Shown piece by piece: positions 10,467 to 19,885 of a stretch of DNA of 64,000 nucleotides. Made by a program: the position numbers and the translations under genes. The stretch spans positions 1-64,000 of the forward strand of contig CAVQJL010000012.1 of the NCBI GenBank assembly GCA_963712815.1. The letters are read 5' to 3'. Numbering within the stretch: the stretch's first letter is position 1; each line of letters begins with the position of its first letter. The notes below the pieces were generated by a model. It did not search any database, had not been told where the DNA came from, and saw only the letters and a list, made by a program, of their open reading frames with translations. This DNA comes from RPQJ01 sp963712815. GTDB taxonomy: Bacteria; Pseudomonadota; Gammaproteobacteria; Steroidobacterales; Steroidobacteraceae.

Positions 10467-11989
10467 GCCCTCTGCTTGCCGAGCTCGGGCTCGAGTCGGT
10501 CAACCCGGCCGCCTGGTCGGCTCACGACGGGTGGCTCCTCGATCCGGCCGCCCCGCAGATCGAATCCCTGAATCCCGCCAGCGGCGAGCCGATCGCGTCC
10601 GTGCGCGCGGCGACCCCGGCACAGTACGAGCAGGTGATGGTCTCCGCGCGCGCCGTGGCCGAGGCCTGGCGACGCGTGCCGGCGCCGAAGCGCGGCGAGG
10701 CCGTGCGGCTGGTGGGTGACGAGCTGCGGCGGCACAAGGCGGCGCTCGGCAGCCTGGTGACGCTCGAAATGGGCAAGATCAAGGCCGAGGGCGACGGCGA
10801 GGTCCAGGAGATGATCGACATCGCCGACTTCGCGGTCGGCCAGTCGCGCATGCTCTACGGACTGTCCATGCACTCCGAGCGGCCGAGCCACCGCATGCTC
10901 GAGCAGTGGCATCCTCTCGGCGTGGTCGGGGTGATCAGCGCCTTCAACTTCCCGGTTGCCGTGTGGGCCTGGAACGCCTTCCTCGCGGCGATCTGCGGCA
11001 ACGTGACCGTGTGGAAGCCCTCGCCGAAGACTGCCCTGTGCGCGATCGCGGTGCAGCGGCTGTGCAACCGCGTCCTCGAGAGGCACGGCTACCCGGGCAT
11101 CTTCCAGCTGTTCGTCGACGCGGGCCACGAGCTCGCGACGCGCTTCGTCGAGGACCGCCGCGTGGACCTCGTCTCGTTCACGGGCTCGACGCACGTCGGC
11201 CGGCAGGTGGCCGAGCGCGTGGCGCGCCGGCTCGGCAAGAGCCTGCTCGAGCTGGGCGGCAACAACGCCATCATCGTGGACGAGTCCGCCAATCTCGAGC
11301 TCGCCGTGCCGTCGATCGTGTTCGGCGCGGTGGGAACGGCCGGGCAGCGCTGCACCAGTACGCGCCGCGTGTTCGTGCACCGCTCCCGCCTCGACGAGCT
11401 CGAGGGGCGTCTGGTACGCGCCTACGCGCAGGTGCGCATCGGCGATCCGCTCGAGCCCGGCACGCTGATGGGCCCGCTGATCGACGCGGCCGCGGTGCGG
11501 CGATTCGATTCGGCCGTTGCGCAGGCCGTCGAAAGCGGCGGGCGCCTGCTGACGGGCGGCAGGGCGCTCGACCGTCCCGGCCACTTCGTCGAGCCCGCCG
11601 TCCTCGTCGCGCACCACGACTGGGAGATCGTGCGAACCGAGACTTTCGGCCCCATCCTGTACCTCATTCCGGTCGACTCGCTGGACGAGGCAATCCGCCT
11701 GCAGAACGACGTCGCGCACGGACTGTCTTCGGCGATCTTCACCGATCGCCTGCAGCACGCCGAGCGCTTCCTGTCGGCCGAGGGTTCCGACTGCGGCATC
11801 GCCAACGTCAACATCGGCACCTCGGGCGCGGAGATCGGCGGCGCGTTCGGGGGCGAGAAGGATACGGGCGGCGGACGCGAGTCGGGTTCCGACGCGTGGA
11901 AGGCCTACATGCGCCGCCAGACCTGCACCATCAACTGGGGCACCGACCTGCCGCTCGCGCAGGGCATCAACTTCGACGTCTCGGGCTGA
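10463..11989 (+). CDS. ALDH7-family L-aminoadipate-semialdehyde dehydrogenase
   Basis: It oxidises 2-aminoadipate 6-semialdehyde (open form of piperideine-6-carboxylate) to L-2-aminoadipate with NAD(P), the second step of lysine catabolism. The 508-residue product resembles antiquitin/AmaB: EWHPLG-type block (EQWHPLGVVGVISAFNFP), KPSPKTALCA, SFTGSTHVGRQ, catalytic Glu in LLELGGNNA, and catalytic Cys in GTAGQRCTSTRR. It ends in GGAFGGEKDTGGGRESGSD, typical of ALDH7. The ATG overlaps the stop of the lysine dehydrogenase (ATGA), so the two are translationally coupled. Its stop lies four bases from the convergent stop of the metallo-hydrolase. Confidence 0.92.
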   Translation: MSPLLAELGLESVNPAAWSAHDGWLLDPAAPQIESLNPASGEPIASVRAATPAQYEQVMVSARAVAEAWRRVPAPKRGEAVRLVGDELRRHKAALGSLVTLEMGKIKAEGDGEVQEMIDIADFAVGQSRMLYGLSMHSERPSHRMLEQWHPLGVVGVISAFNFPVAVWAWNAFLAAICGNVTVWKPSPKTALCAIAVQRLCNRVLERHGYPGIFQLFVDAGHELATRFVEDRRVDLVSFTGSTHVGRQVAERVARRLGKSLLELGGNNAIIVDESANLELAVPSIVFGAVGTAGQRCTSTRRVFVHRSRLDELEGRLVRAYAQVRIGDPLEPGTLMGPLIDAAAVRRFDSAVAQAVESGGRLLTGGRALDRPGHFVEPAVLVAHHDWEIVRTETFGPILYLIPVDSLDEAIRLQNDVAHGLSSAIFTDRLQHAERFLSAEGSDCGIANVNIGTSGAEIGGAFGGEKDTGGGRESGSDAWKAYMRRQTCTINWGTDLPLAQGINFDVSG

Positions 11990-11993
11990 CGGT

Positions 11994-12917
11994 TCAACGG
12001 CGGCCGGCGAGATCCTCGAACAGCAGGCGCACGAAGCGCTCCGGGCTGACGCCGCCCTCGCCATAGCGCGCGTCGTAGGCTGCCGTCGGCCCGGTCGCAA
12101 GGACTTCCTCCAGGCTCTGGCCCTGCTCCGCGAGTTCCCGGACCTGGCGACCGACTGCGACCAGCATGTCCCGGTACGCGGCGAGTTCGACGCGCGTCGA
12201 GACCGGCCCGTGCCCGGGAACGACGAGGGTGCGCGGGTCGGCGCGCGACAGCACCGTCTCGATCGCCGAGACCAGGCCCGCCAGCGAGCCGCCGCTGACG
12301 GTGTCGAGGAACGGGTAGCCGTTCGCGTAGTAGGCGTCGCCGAGGTGCACGACGTTCGCCTCCTCCCACCACGCGATGGCGTCGCCGTCCGTGTGCGCGG
12401 CGGGCGCATGCAGCAGCACCAGGCGGTCGCCGTTCAGATTGAGCGTCAGCTTGTCGTCGAAGGTGCCGACGGGCAGCGCAGCGGCTGCTGCAGCGGGAAC
12501 CTCGACTGCGTACTCGCTCAGGTCCTGTGGTTCCGACATGCGCAGGCGCACGTTCTCCTGGCCCACCACCAGTGCGCCGGCCTGCGCGAGGAGCTCGTTG
12601 CCGCCGGTATGGTCCGGGTGCCAGTGCGTGTTGACCACGAAGCGAACGCCCTGCGGCGCGAGTCGTGCGGCGGCCTCGAGCAGTTGCGGCGCCGACACGG
12701 CCTTGCCCGTGTCCACCAGCACCGTGCCGTCCGGCCCCGTCCATGCCACGACGTTGCAGCCGCCGCCTTCGAGCAGGTGCAGCCCTGGTCGCAGTTGCCG
12801 GACTTCGATGCGCACCGCGGACTGCCCGGTGTCCTGCGCTTCTGACGCCGTTGCGGCGAGAACCGTCAACGCGATCGATGCGGCGCAGTGGACGAATCGG
12901 TGAATGGATCGAGGCAT
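11994..12917 (-). CDS. Exported metallo-beta-lactamase-fold hydrolase
   Basis: A binuclear-zinc hydrolase predicted to act in the periplasm; the substrate is unknown. With the ATG at 12917 the protein starts MPRSIHRFVHCAASIALTVLA and continues TASEAQD, a convincing Sec signal peptide with cleavage near residue 26. The metal motif HWHPDH sits in VNTHWHPDHTGGN, followed by further ligands in PAAHTDGDAIAW, HLGDAYYANGYP and VVPGHGPVS. This pattern fits periplasmic MBL-fold proteins related to quinoprotein-associated or lactonase-like hydrolases better than true B1 beta-lactamases. I would not call it a resistance gene. It is convergent with the lysine operon and divergent from nfeD. Confidence 0.85.
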   Translation of the reverse strand: MPRSIHRFVHCAASIALTVLAATASEAQDTGQSAVRIEVRQLRPGLHLLEGGGCNVVAWTGPDGTVLVDTGKAVSAPQLLEAAARLAPQGVRFVVNTHWHPDHTGGNELLAQAGALVVGQENVRLRMSEPQDLSEYAVEVPAAAAAALPVGTFDDKLTLNLNGDRLVLLHAPAAHTDGDAIAWWEEANVVHLGDAYYANGYPFLDTVSGGSLAGLVSAIETVLSRADPRTLVVPGHGPVSTRVELAAYRDMLVAVGRQVRELAEQGQSLEEVLATGPTAAYDARYGEGGVSPERFVRLLFEDLAGRR

Positions 12918-12984
12918 GTGGCGTCCTGGCGATGATCCGGGCATCGCCGCCAGTATAAGGCGGTGCGATGCCGTGCCGATCGGC

Positions 12985-12993
12985 TGTTATCAT
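12985..12993 (+). promoter_or_regulatory. Extended -10 promoter placing nfeD on a leaderless mRNA
   Basis: The element TGTTATCAT is a TGn-extended -10 hexamer (TATCAT at 12988-12993). Only six bases separate it from the nfeD ATG at 13000, and there is no Shine-Dalgarno between them. Transcription would start at or next to the A of the start codon. Confidence 0.5.
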
Positions 12994-12999
12994 CGGTGC

Positions 13000-14406
13000 A
13001 TGCGCAATCAGGCAGGCACCCTTGGTCGCATCGCACTGTGTGGCGGCTTCCTGCTCGCGGCTGCGGGCTGGACGCTCGCGGCGGACGAGGCGACGCCCGC
13101 CGGCCGGACTGGGACGCTGCTGCCGGTTTCGGGCGCGATCGGGCCGGCGACCAGCGACTATTTCGTGCGCAAGCTGGGCGAGGCCCAGGCGAGCGGAACC
13201 GAACTGGTCGTGGTGACTATCGATACCCCAGGCGGCCTCGATACCGCGATGCGCGACATGATCCAGGCCATCCTCGCCTCCGAGGTCCCGGTGGTCGCCT
13301 TCGTCTCGCCGAGCGGCGCGCGGGCGGCGAGCGCGGGCACTTACCTCATGTATGCCAGCCACGTGGCTGCGATGGCGCCGGCCACCAACCTCGGGGCTGC
13401 CACGCCGGTCCAGATCGGCGGACCGGCGCCGGCCGGCCGGCCGGGCGATGGCGAGCCGAAGACGAAGCCGCCGGAGGCCAGCGGCGAAGCGCAGGACCGG
13501 GAGTCGGTGCCCCCGCCCGGTTCGGCCATGGAGCGCAAGGCCCTGAACGACTCGATCGCCTATATCCGCGGCCTCGCCGAACTGCGCGGGCGCAACGTCG
13601 AGTGGGCCGAGGCGGCCGTGCGCGAGGGCGCCAGCCTGCCGGCCGACGAGGCGCTCGCGGCCGGCGTGGTGGATCTCGTCGCGGCCGACATCCCGGACCT
13701 GCTGCGCCAGCTCGACGGTCGCAAGGTCAAGCTGCGCGCGCAGGAGGTCGAGCTGCGCACCGCGGGACTGATCCTCCACGAACTCGAGCCGGACTGGCGC
13801 ACGAACCTGCTCTCGCTGATCACCAACCCGAACGTGGCCTACCTGCTGATGCTGATCGGCATCTACGGCCTGCTGCTCGAGGGATACAACCCGGGTGCGA
13901 TCGTGCCGGGCGTGGTCGGTGCGATCTGCCTGCTGCTCGCGCTCTTTGCCTTCCAGGTACTGTCGGTGAACTATGCGGGGCTCGCGCTGATCGCCCTCGG
14001 GGTCCTGCTCATCGTCGCAGAGTCGTTCGTGCCCTCCTTCGGCGCGCTCGGCCTCGGTGGCATCGTCGCCTTCGTCATCGGATCCGTCATGCTGCTCGAC
14101 AAGGACGTACCCGGCTTTTCGATTGCCTGGCAGATGATCGCAGCCATGGCACTCGCGGGCGCGCTGGTCCTGCTCGCCATCGTCTCGTTCGCCGTTCGTG
14201 CCCGGCGTCGGCCCGTCGTGAGTGGCGTCGAAGGGCTGCTGCGGGAAGTGGCCGAGGCCACCGAGGATTTCGACGGCCGGGGCCTCGTGCGCGTCCAGGG
14301 CGAGCTGTGGAACGCCGTCAGCCGCGAACCCGTGCGAGCCGGACAGCGACTGCGCATTCGCAAGGTGGACGGGCTCACCGTCGAAGTCGAACCCGCCCGG
14401 GACTGA
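13000..14406 (+). CDS. nfeD: NfeD-family membrane serine protease (ClpP-class, long form)
   Basis: A membrane-bound ClpP-type serine protease that acts with its slipin partner, encoded next, in membrane quality control. The 468-residue protein has a signal peptide (residues 1-28), then a ClpP-class protease domain with the PGGLD motif and catalytic Ser111 in ARAASAGTYL and Lys180 in MERKALNDS. A Pro/Glu-rich insertion at about 138-176 separates the two. Several transmembrane helices follow (about 270-410), then a carboxy-terminal OB-fold NfeD domain (EGLLREVAEA to the end). Ser and Lys of the dyad are both present. The start at 13000 is supported by the signal peptide and by a -10 element immediately upstream. 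The slipin gene begins 20 bases after its stop. Confidence 0.93.
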   Translation: MRNQAGTLGRIALCGGFLLAAAGWTLAADEATPAGRTGTLLPVSGAIGPATSDYFVRKLGEAQASGTELVVVTIDTPGGLDTAMRDMIQAILASEVPVVAFVSPSGARAASAGTYLMYASHVAAMAPATNLGAATPVQIGGPAPAGRPGDGEPKTKPPEASGEAQDRESVPPPGSAMERKALNDSIAYIRGLAELRGRNVEWAEAAVREGASLPADEALAAGVVDLVAADIPDLLRQLDGRKVKLRAQEVELRTAGLILHELEPDWRTNLLSLITNPNVAYLLMLIGIYGLLLEGYNPGAIVPGVVGAICLLLALFAFQVLSVNYAGLALIALGVLLIVAESFVPSFGALGLGGIVAFVIGSVMLLDKDVPGFSIAWQMIAAMALAGALVLLAIVSFAVRARRRPVVSGVEGLLREVAEATEDFDGRGLVRVQGELWNAVSREPVRAGQRLRIRKVDGLTVEVEPARD

Positions 14407-14425
14407 ACTCCAGGAGAACCCGCCC

Positions 14426-15178
14426 ATGATGAACAGCCTGCCCATCGTCGCCTTCGTCGTCGTCGCACTCGTCGTGCTCGCGACGCAGATCTTCAAGATC
14501 CTGAACGAGTACGAGCGCGGCGTGATCTTCACGTTCGGCCGCTTCACCGGCGTCAAGGGGCCCGGCCTGATCATCCTGATCCCGCTCGTTCAGCGCATGG
14601 TCAAGGTGGACCTGCGCACCGTCGTGCTCGACGTGCCGACGCAGGACGTCATCTCGCGCGACAACGTGTCGGTGAAGGTCAACGCCGTCATCTACTTCCG
14701 CATCGTCGATCCGGCCAAGGCCATCATCCAGGTCGCCAATCCGTTCGAGGCCACGAGCCAGCTCGCGCAGACGACCTTGCGCTCCGTGCTGGGCCAGCAC
14801 GAGCTCGACGAGATGCTCTCCCAGCGCGACAAGCTGAACCTGGACATCCAGAAGATCCTCGACAGCTCCACCGACGCCTGGGGAATCAAGGTCGCGAACG
14901 TGGAGATCAAGCACGTGGACCTCGACGAGTCGATGATCCGCGCCATGGCCAAGCAGGCCGAGGCGGAACGCACGCGGCGCGCCAAGATCATCCACGCGGA
15001 GGGCGAGAAGCAGGCCGCCCAGCAGCTCGTCGAGGCCGCCCGGACCCTCGGAACGGAGCCCAAGGCGCTGCAGCTGCGCTATCTGCAGACGCTCTCCGAC
15101 CTGTCGAGCGAGAAGGCGACCACCATCGTCTTCCCGCTGCCCCTGGACCTGATCAAGCCGTTCCTGGAAAACAAGTAG
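14426..15178 (+). CDS. Slipin (stomatin/prohibitin-family, SPFH domain protein)
   Basis: A stomatin-like scaffold of membrane microdomains and the usual partner and substrate of the long NfeD protease. The 250-residue protein has one amino-terminal membrane anchor (IVAFVVVALVVLATQIF), then an SPFH domain beginning EYERGVIFTFGRF. Landmark blocks are TQDVISRDNVSVKVNAV, EMLSQRDKLN, VEIKHVDL and the Ala/Glu-rich helix AKQAEAERTRRAKI. It ends VFPLPLDLIKPFLENK. Two adjacent ATGs exist; the first (14426) has AGGAG nine bases upstream. It is co-transcribed with nfeD, a pairing conserved across bacteria and archaea. Confidence 0.95.
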   Translation: MMNSLPIVAFVVVALVVLATQIFKILNEYERGVIFTFGRFTGVKGPGLIILIPLVQRMVKVDLRTVVLDVPTQDVISRDNVSVKVNAVIYFRIVDPAKAIIQVANPFEATSQLAQTTLRSVLGQHELDEMLSQRDKLNLDIQKILDSSTDAWGIKVANVEIKHVDLDESMIRAMAKQAEAERTRRAKIIHAEGEKQAAQQLVEAARTLGTEPKALQLRYLQTLSDLSSEKATTIVFPLPLDLIKPFLENK

Positions 15179-15212
15179 CCTTCGTGCAGGAGGCGGACCG
15201 GGGGGCGAAGGC

Positions 15213-18200
15213 TCAGACGCCCTCCGATTCGCCGGCGGCACGCGCGAGTTGCGCCTCGAGGCGCTTTGCGGACACTGGGCCCAGCGTGCGCAGATCCTGT
15301 GCATGCAGCGACAGCCGGAATTCCTCGATCATCCATCGAAGGCGCAGCAGCTCGGCGCGCGGCCCCGGCGGCGTCGCCCGCGCCGCCAGCCGGCGCCATG
15401 CGGACTCGAAGGGCGCCACCTCGGCCTCGAGCCGGCGGTCGCGCGCGACGTCGTCGCGCAGGCGGCTGGCCCGCCTCGCGGCTGCCCGCAGGTATTTCGG
15501 CAGCTGGCCGAAGGCGGCATCGGGCGTTTGACGTACCCAGCCCGGTGCGAGCAGCGCGTCGACCTGACGCCCGATGGCTTCCCGGCCCGCCGCGAACGTG
15601 GCTCCAGCCAGCTCACCGAGCGCGGCCCGGACCTCCTTCACCGCGTGGAGAACGGCGCGAACCGTGCGCTCGACCTCCTCGCCCCGCGTCGCGACGTCGC
15701 TCCGGGCCGCCTCGAGCCTCGCAGTGAACTGCGCCTCCGAACGCGGGACGCCGAGCCCGTCGATCTGCAGTGCACCGGCCACGGCCCGGTCGGCGATCTC
15801 GCCGAACAGCGTACGGTCGAGTCCAGCCGCCGCAGTGAGGAGCGCCAGCTCGCGATCAGCCGCGCACCGTCGCACCACGAGTTCGTGCTGCTGTGGCAGC
15901 GCGAGCGCAGCCAGACGCACGACACCCCACCGCGTTGCGGCCCGGGCTGCAGTCGCGGTCGGGAACAGCCGAAGTCGGGCTGTGGCACCCGCGTCCTCGA
16001 GGCCGGGAAAGAGGCGCAGCGACACGCCGCCGCTCGGTACGCGCAGCTCCGCCGGCAGGTCGCCGAAGTCCCAGCGCCGCACGCCCTCCCGCTCCCAGCC
16101 GTGAGAGTCCGCGGGCCGCATCGCACGCACCGCATCCACGCGCAGATCCCGCCGCAGCCCGTCCAGGTCGCGCCCGCGGGCGATCTCGCGTCCCGCGCCG
16201 TCCATGACCCGCAGGTTCATGCGCAGCCACGGCGCGAGCGTCACCGCTGCGATCTGCCGCGCTTCCACCCGCACGCCGGTCTCGTCGGTGACGAGCGCGG
16301 CCAGTCGCTCGAAGAATGCGCCCTCGCCGAATGGCGTCAGCGCGTCACGCAGCCGCGCTGCTGCGTCGGGGATCGGCACCAGCTCACGGCGCAGGTCCTT
16401 CGGCAGTCCGCGCAGCACCGCGACGAGCTTCTCGTGCAGATAGCCCGGCACCATCCAGTCGAGGCGTCGCGCCGGCAGCGAGGCGAGCAGCGGCAGCGGC
16501 ACGTCGAGTGTCACGCCGTCGTCGGGGTCCGTCGGATCGAAGCGGTAGGCGAGCGGCAGCTCGTTGCCGTCGACCTCCAGCCGGTCGGGGTAGTCCTCCG
16601 CTGCGAGCGGCGGCAGCGGGCACGCCAGCAGCGCCTCGGCCGGGGCGTCGAGACGCTGCGGGGACCGGCTCTCCTCGAAACGCCACCAGCGCTCGAAGCC
16701 GCGCGTGCTCGCGACGTCCGCCGGGATGCGCTCGAGGTAGAAGTTCACGAGTGAGTCTTCCGCCGCAAGGAGGTCCCGGCGCCTGAGCTTCGCCTCGATC
16801 CGCCCGAGGTCGTCTCGCAGGCGCGCGTTGCGCTCGAGGAACCCGGCGCGCAGGGTGGACTGTCCGCGCACCAGCGCTTCCTCGACGAACATGCGCCGCG
16901 CCAGCGCCGGGTCGATCGTGGCGAAACTCACCTGCCGGCCGCTGCTCAGCACGCGCCCGTACAACGTAACGGTTTCGCGCGCCATGACCATGCCGCGAGC
17001 GGCGACCCACTCCGCCTCGCCGTAGCTGCGGCGGACCAGGTGCGCGCCGGCGGATTCGATCCACGAGGGCTGCACCTGCGCCACCATGCGGGCGTACAGG
17101 CGTTGGGTCTCGACCAGGCTCGCCGCGACGATCCAGCGCGGCGGGCGCTTCGCGAGCGGCGTGCCGGGCGCGATCACGAAGCGCGCATCGCGCGCCCCGA
17201 GGTAGTTGCGGCCCTCGTCGAGCACGCCGATGCCGCCCAGGAATCCCGTCAGGATCGCCTGGTGCAGCACGCTGCCCGGCGCCGCGACGGCGTTCCGCTC
17301 CAGCCGCTGCGCGGCGGTGATGTCCGCCAGCTGATCGTGCAGGTCCTGCCATTCGCGCATGCGCACGAAGGACAGGAAATGCTCCTTGCACCAGCGTCGC
17401 AGGGTCCGGTTTCCGGATGCGATCCGTTCGCGCGCAGCGCTCCACAGATTCAACACGGTCACGAAATCGGAGCGCGGATCCGCGAACAGCGCGTGCGCCT
17501 GGTCGGCTGCCTCCGTCCGGTCGGCCGGCCGCTCGCGCGGATCCTGGATGCTAAGGAACGACGCGATCACCAGGGCCTCCGCGAGGCAGCGTTGCCGGCC
17601 GGCCTCGAGCAGGATGCGCGCCAGTCGCGGATCCACCGGCAGCGACGCCATCTGCCGTCCGAGCCGCGTGATGCGCCGGTCGCCGTCCACTGCGCTCAGT
17701 TCCTGCAGCAGCCGATAGCCGTCGTTGAGCAGCCGCGTGTCGGGCGCGTCGATGAAGGGGAAGTCCTCGGGCGCACCGAGGCCGAGCGCGGCCATCTGCA
17801 GGATCAGGCTCGCGAGGTTGGTGCGCAGGATCTCCGGGTCGGTGTAGTCCGCCCGCGCGGCGAAATCCTCCTCCGAGTAGAGCCGGATGCAGATCCCCTC
17901 GCCCATGCGGCCGCAACGCCCCTTGCGCTGCTCGGCGCTCGCGCGCGAGACCGGCTCGATCGGCAGGCGCTGGAACTTTGCCCGTGGGCTGTAGCGGCTC
18001 ACGCGCGCGAGGCCGGCGTCCACGACGAACCGCACGCCCGGGATGGTGAGCGAGGTTTCCGCCACGTTGGTCGCGAGGACGGCGCGTCGCCGCGGGTGCG
18101 GCTCGAAGACGCGCTCCTGCTCCGCAGCGGACAGCCGCGCGTAGAGCGGAAAAACGTCCCAGGCGCGCGTGCCCGCGCGCTCGAGGTATTCGCGCGTTTC

Positions 18201-19133
18201 GGAGATCTGGCGCTCGCCTGGCAGGAACACCAGCGCATCGCCGTCGATGCCCTGCGCGTTGACGCGCAGCTCGTCGAGGGCGGCCGCCACCGCCTCCGGC
18301 AGCGAGGGCGTCTCGGTCTCGGCCTCCTCGTCGAGCGGGCGGTAGCGCACCTCGACCGGGAAACTGCGGCCCTCGACGTCGATGACGGGTGCGCCGCGAA
18401 AGTACTCGGCGAATCGGTGCGTCTCGATGGTCGCGGAGGTGACGATCACCCGCAGCTCGGGACGCCGCTCCACAAGCCGCCGGCAGACGCCGAGCAGGAA
18501 GTCCACGTTCAGGTTGCGCTCGTGCGCCTCGTCGAGGATCAGCGTGTCGTAGCGCTCGAGCAGCGGGTCCCCCTCGAGCTCGCGCAGCAGCAGCCCATCG
18601 GTCATGAGCTTCACCAGCGTGCGCGGTCCGGTCCGGTCCGTGAACCGGACCTGGTAGCCCACGAGGTCGCCGGGCGTCGTGCCGAGTTCCGCGCTCAGCC
18701 GATGGGCAAGTGTCTGGGCGGCGATGCGGCGCGGCTGCGTGTGGCCGATCTGGCCCGCGGCGCCACGGCCGAGCTCGAGGCAGATCTTCGGAAGCTGGGT
18801 GCTCTTTCCGCTGCCCGTCGCGCCGCTCAGGATGGTGACCGGGGAGCGTGTGATGGTCTGGGCGATCTGCGTGCGCCGCGCGTGCACCGGCAGGCTCTCG
18901 TCGTAACGGATGGGCGGAATCGATGCGCGGCGGGCTGCCACGCGCGCCGCGGAAGCGGCGAGCTCGCGCTCGAGCCGGGCGAACTCTCCCGGCTCGACGG
19001 ACCTTGCCCGCCGGGCGAGACGCTCGATCCAGGCGGCGAGCCGGCGCCGGTCGCGGATCGAACAGTCGCCCAGCCGCCCGCGCAGCGACGCGAGCGGCGC
19101 GTTCAGCCGATCTCCCGCTTGGCCGCCGCCCAC
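15213..19133 (-). CDS. hrpA: ATP-dependent RNA helicase HrpA (DEAH-box)
   Basis: A large DEAH-box RNA helicase; in E. coli the family is linked to mRNA processing and rescue of stalled ribosomes. The 1306-residue product has the full HrpA length. It shows Walker A GATGSGKST at 104-112, DEAH at 201-204, the SAT motif VTSATIETHRF, TNVAETSLTIPG and the QRKGRCGRM arginine-finger motif, then the HA2/OB region and the long HrpA-specific carboxy-terminal domain (DUF3418). The start is a GTG at 19133 with GGAGG about four bases upstream, which makes it overlap the end of mazG by 31 bases. It is the last gene of the fumC-nudL-mazG-hrpA run. Confidence 0.96.
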   Translation of the reverse strand: MGGGQAGDRLNAPLASLRGRLGDCSIRDRRRLAAWIERLARRARSVEPGEFARLERELAASAARVAARRASIPPIRYDESLPVHARRTQIAQTITRSPVTILSGATGSGKSTQLPKICLELGRGAAGQIGHTQPRRIAAQTLAHRLSAELGTTPGDLVGYQVRFTDRTGPRTLVKLMTDGLLLRELEGDPLLERYDTLILDEAHERNLNVDFLLGVCRRLVERRPELRVIVTSATIETHRFAEYFRGAPVIDVEGRSFPVEVRYRPLDEEAETETPSLPEAVAAALDELRVNAQGIDGDALVFLPGERQISETREYLERAGTRAWDVFPLYARLSAAEQERVFEPHPRRRAVLATNVAETSLTIPGVRFVVDAGLARVSRYSPRAKFQRLPIEPVSRASAEQRKGRCGRMGEGICIRLYSEEDFAARADYTDPEILRTNLASLILQMAALGLGAPEDFPFIDAPDTRLLNDGYRLLQELSAVDGDRRITRLGRQMASLPVDPRLARILLEAGRQRCLAEALVIASFLSIQDPRERPADRTEAADQAHALFADPRSDFVTVLNLWSAARERIASGNRTLRRWCKEHFLSFVRMREWQDLHDQLADITAAQRLERNAVAAPGSVLHQAILTGFLGGIGVLDEGRNYLGARDARFVIAPGTPLAKRPPRWIVAASLVETQRLYARMVAQVQPSWIESAGAHLVRRSYGEAEWVAARGMVMARETVTLYGRVLSSGRQVSFATIDPALARRMFVEEALVRGQSTLRAGFLERNARLRDDLGRIEAKLRRRDLLAAEDSLVNFYLERIPADVASTRGFERWWRFEESRSPQRLDAPAEALLACPLPPLAAEDYPDRLEVDGNELPLAYRFDPTDPDDGVTLDVPLPLLASLPARRLDWMVPGYLHEKLVAVLRGLPKDLRRELVPIPDAAARLRDALTPFGEGAFFERLAALVTDETGVRVEARQIAAVTLAPWLRMNLRVMDGAGREIARGRDLDGLRRDLRVDAVRAMRPADSHGWEREGVRRWDFGDLPAELRVPSGGVSLRLFPGLEDAGATARLRLFPTATAARAATRWGVVRLAALALPQQHELVVRRCAADRELALLTAAAGLDRTLFGEIADRAVAGALQIDGLGVPRSEAQFTARLEAARSDVATRGEEVERTVRAVLHAVKEVRAALGELAGATFAAGREAIGRQVDALLAPGWVRQTPDAAFGQLPKYLRAAARRASRLRDDVARDRRLEAEVAPFESAWRRLAARATPPGPRAELLRLRWMIEEFRLSLHAQDLRTLGPVSAKRLEAQLARAAGESEGV

Positions 19134-19882
19134 AGCGCCTCCAACTCGTCGGGAGCGGCCGCGCCCGGGCTGCGTCCCTGTTCCGCAAGCCGGCGTTCCA
19201 TGTGCCGGAAGCGCCGCTCGAACTTTGCGCTGGCGGCGCGCAGCGCGTCCTCCGGGTCGGCGTCCATGTGTCGCGCGAGTTGCGCGACGCTGAAGAGCAG
19301 GTCACCCAGCTCCTCGCGAGCCTGCATCGGATCGTCCGCAGCGAGCGCGCTGCGCAACTCGTGGCATTCCTCCTCGACTTTCTGCAGCACATCGTCGGCC
19401 CGGAGCCAGTCGAATCCGGCGGTCCGTGCACGCCGACCGAGCTTGGCCGCACGCGTCAGGGCCGGCAGGCCGAGCGTGATGCCATCGAGCACGCCCTCGC
19501 CCTCCCCGGCTGCGCGGCGCTCCGCCGCCTTGTGCGTCTCCCAGGCCGCGCTCTGTTCCGCGGCGGAGCCGACGGTCGCCTCGCCGAACACGTGCGGATG
19601 GCGTCGCTCGAGTTTCGCGCCGATCGTGGCCGCGACGTCCTCGAGGCCGAATAGACCGCCCTCCTCGGCGATCCGGGACTGGAACACGACCTGGAACAGC
19701 AGGTCACCCAGCTCGTCGCGCACCCTCGCCGGATCGCCCTGCGCGATCGCGTCGGCCAGCTCGTACGCTTCCTCGATCGTGTGGGGGGCGATACTCGCCC
19801 AGGTCTGCTCGAGGTCCCACGGACAGCCGCGCTCGGGATCTCGCAATGCCGCCATGATCTGCTGAAGTCGCTGGATGGACAC
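19103..19882 (-). CDS. mazG: Nucleoside triphosphate pyrophosphohydrolase MazG
   Basis: An all-alpha NTP pyrophosphohydrolase that hydrolyses nucleoside triphosphates to monophosphates and pyrophosphate, cleaning nucleotide pools and modulating stress signalling. The 259-residue product contains two MazG repeats: RGCPWDLEQTW, TIEEAYELADAI and the EExxD-type DELGDLLFQVVF in the first, and KVEEECHELRSAL, REELGDLLFSVAQL in the second. The start MSIQRLQQIMAALRDPE is an ATG at 19882, three bases after the nudL stop. The 3' end overlaps the hrpA start by 31 bases, indicating coupled translation. It lies between two other housekeeping genes in one operon. Confidence 0.96.
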   Translation of the reverse strand: MSIQRLQQIMAALRDPERGCPWDLEQTWASIAPHTIEEAYELADAIAQGDPARVRDELGDLLFQVVFQSRIAEEGGLFGLEDVAATIGAKLERRHPHVFGEATVGSAAEQSAAWETHKAAERRAAGEGEGVLDGITLGLPALTRAAKLGRRARTAGFDWLRADDVLQKVEEECHELRSALAADDPMQAREELGDLLFSVAQLARHMDADPEDALRAASAKFERRFRHMERRLAEQGRSPGAAAPDELEALWAAAKREIG

Positions 19883-19885
19883 GTG

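Noticed and set aside
11994..12917. Beta-lactamase resistance gene
   Set aside because: The HWHPDH motif and signal peptide fit general periplasmic MBL-fold hydrolases; B1-specific features and a mobile context are missing.
17040..19865. 941-codon open frame antisense to hrpA and mazG
   Set aside because: No recognisable domain; the minus strand carries full-length HrpA and MazG motifs.
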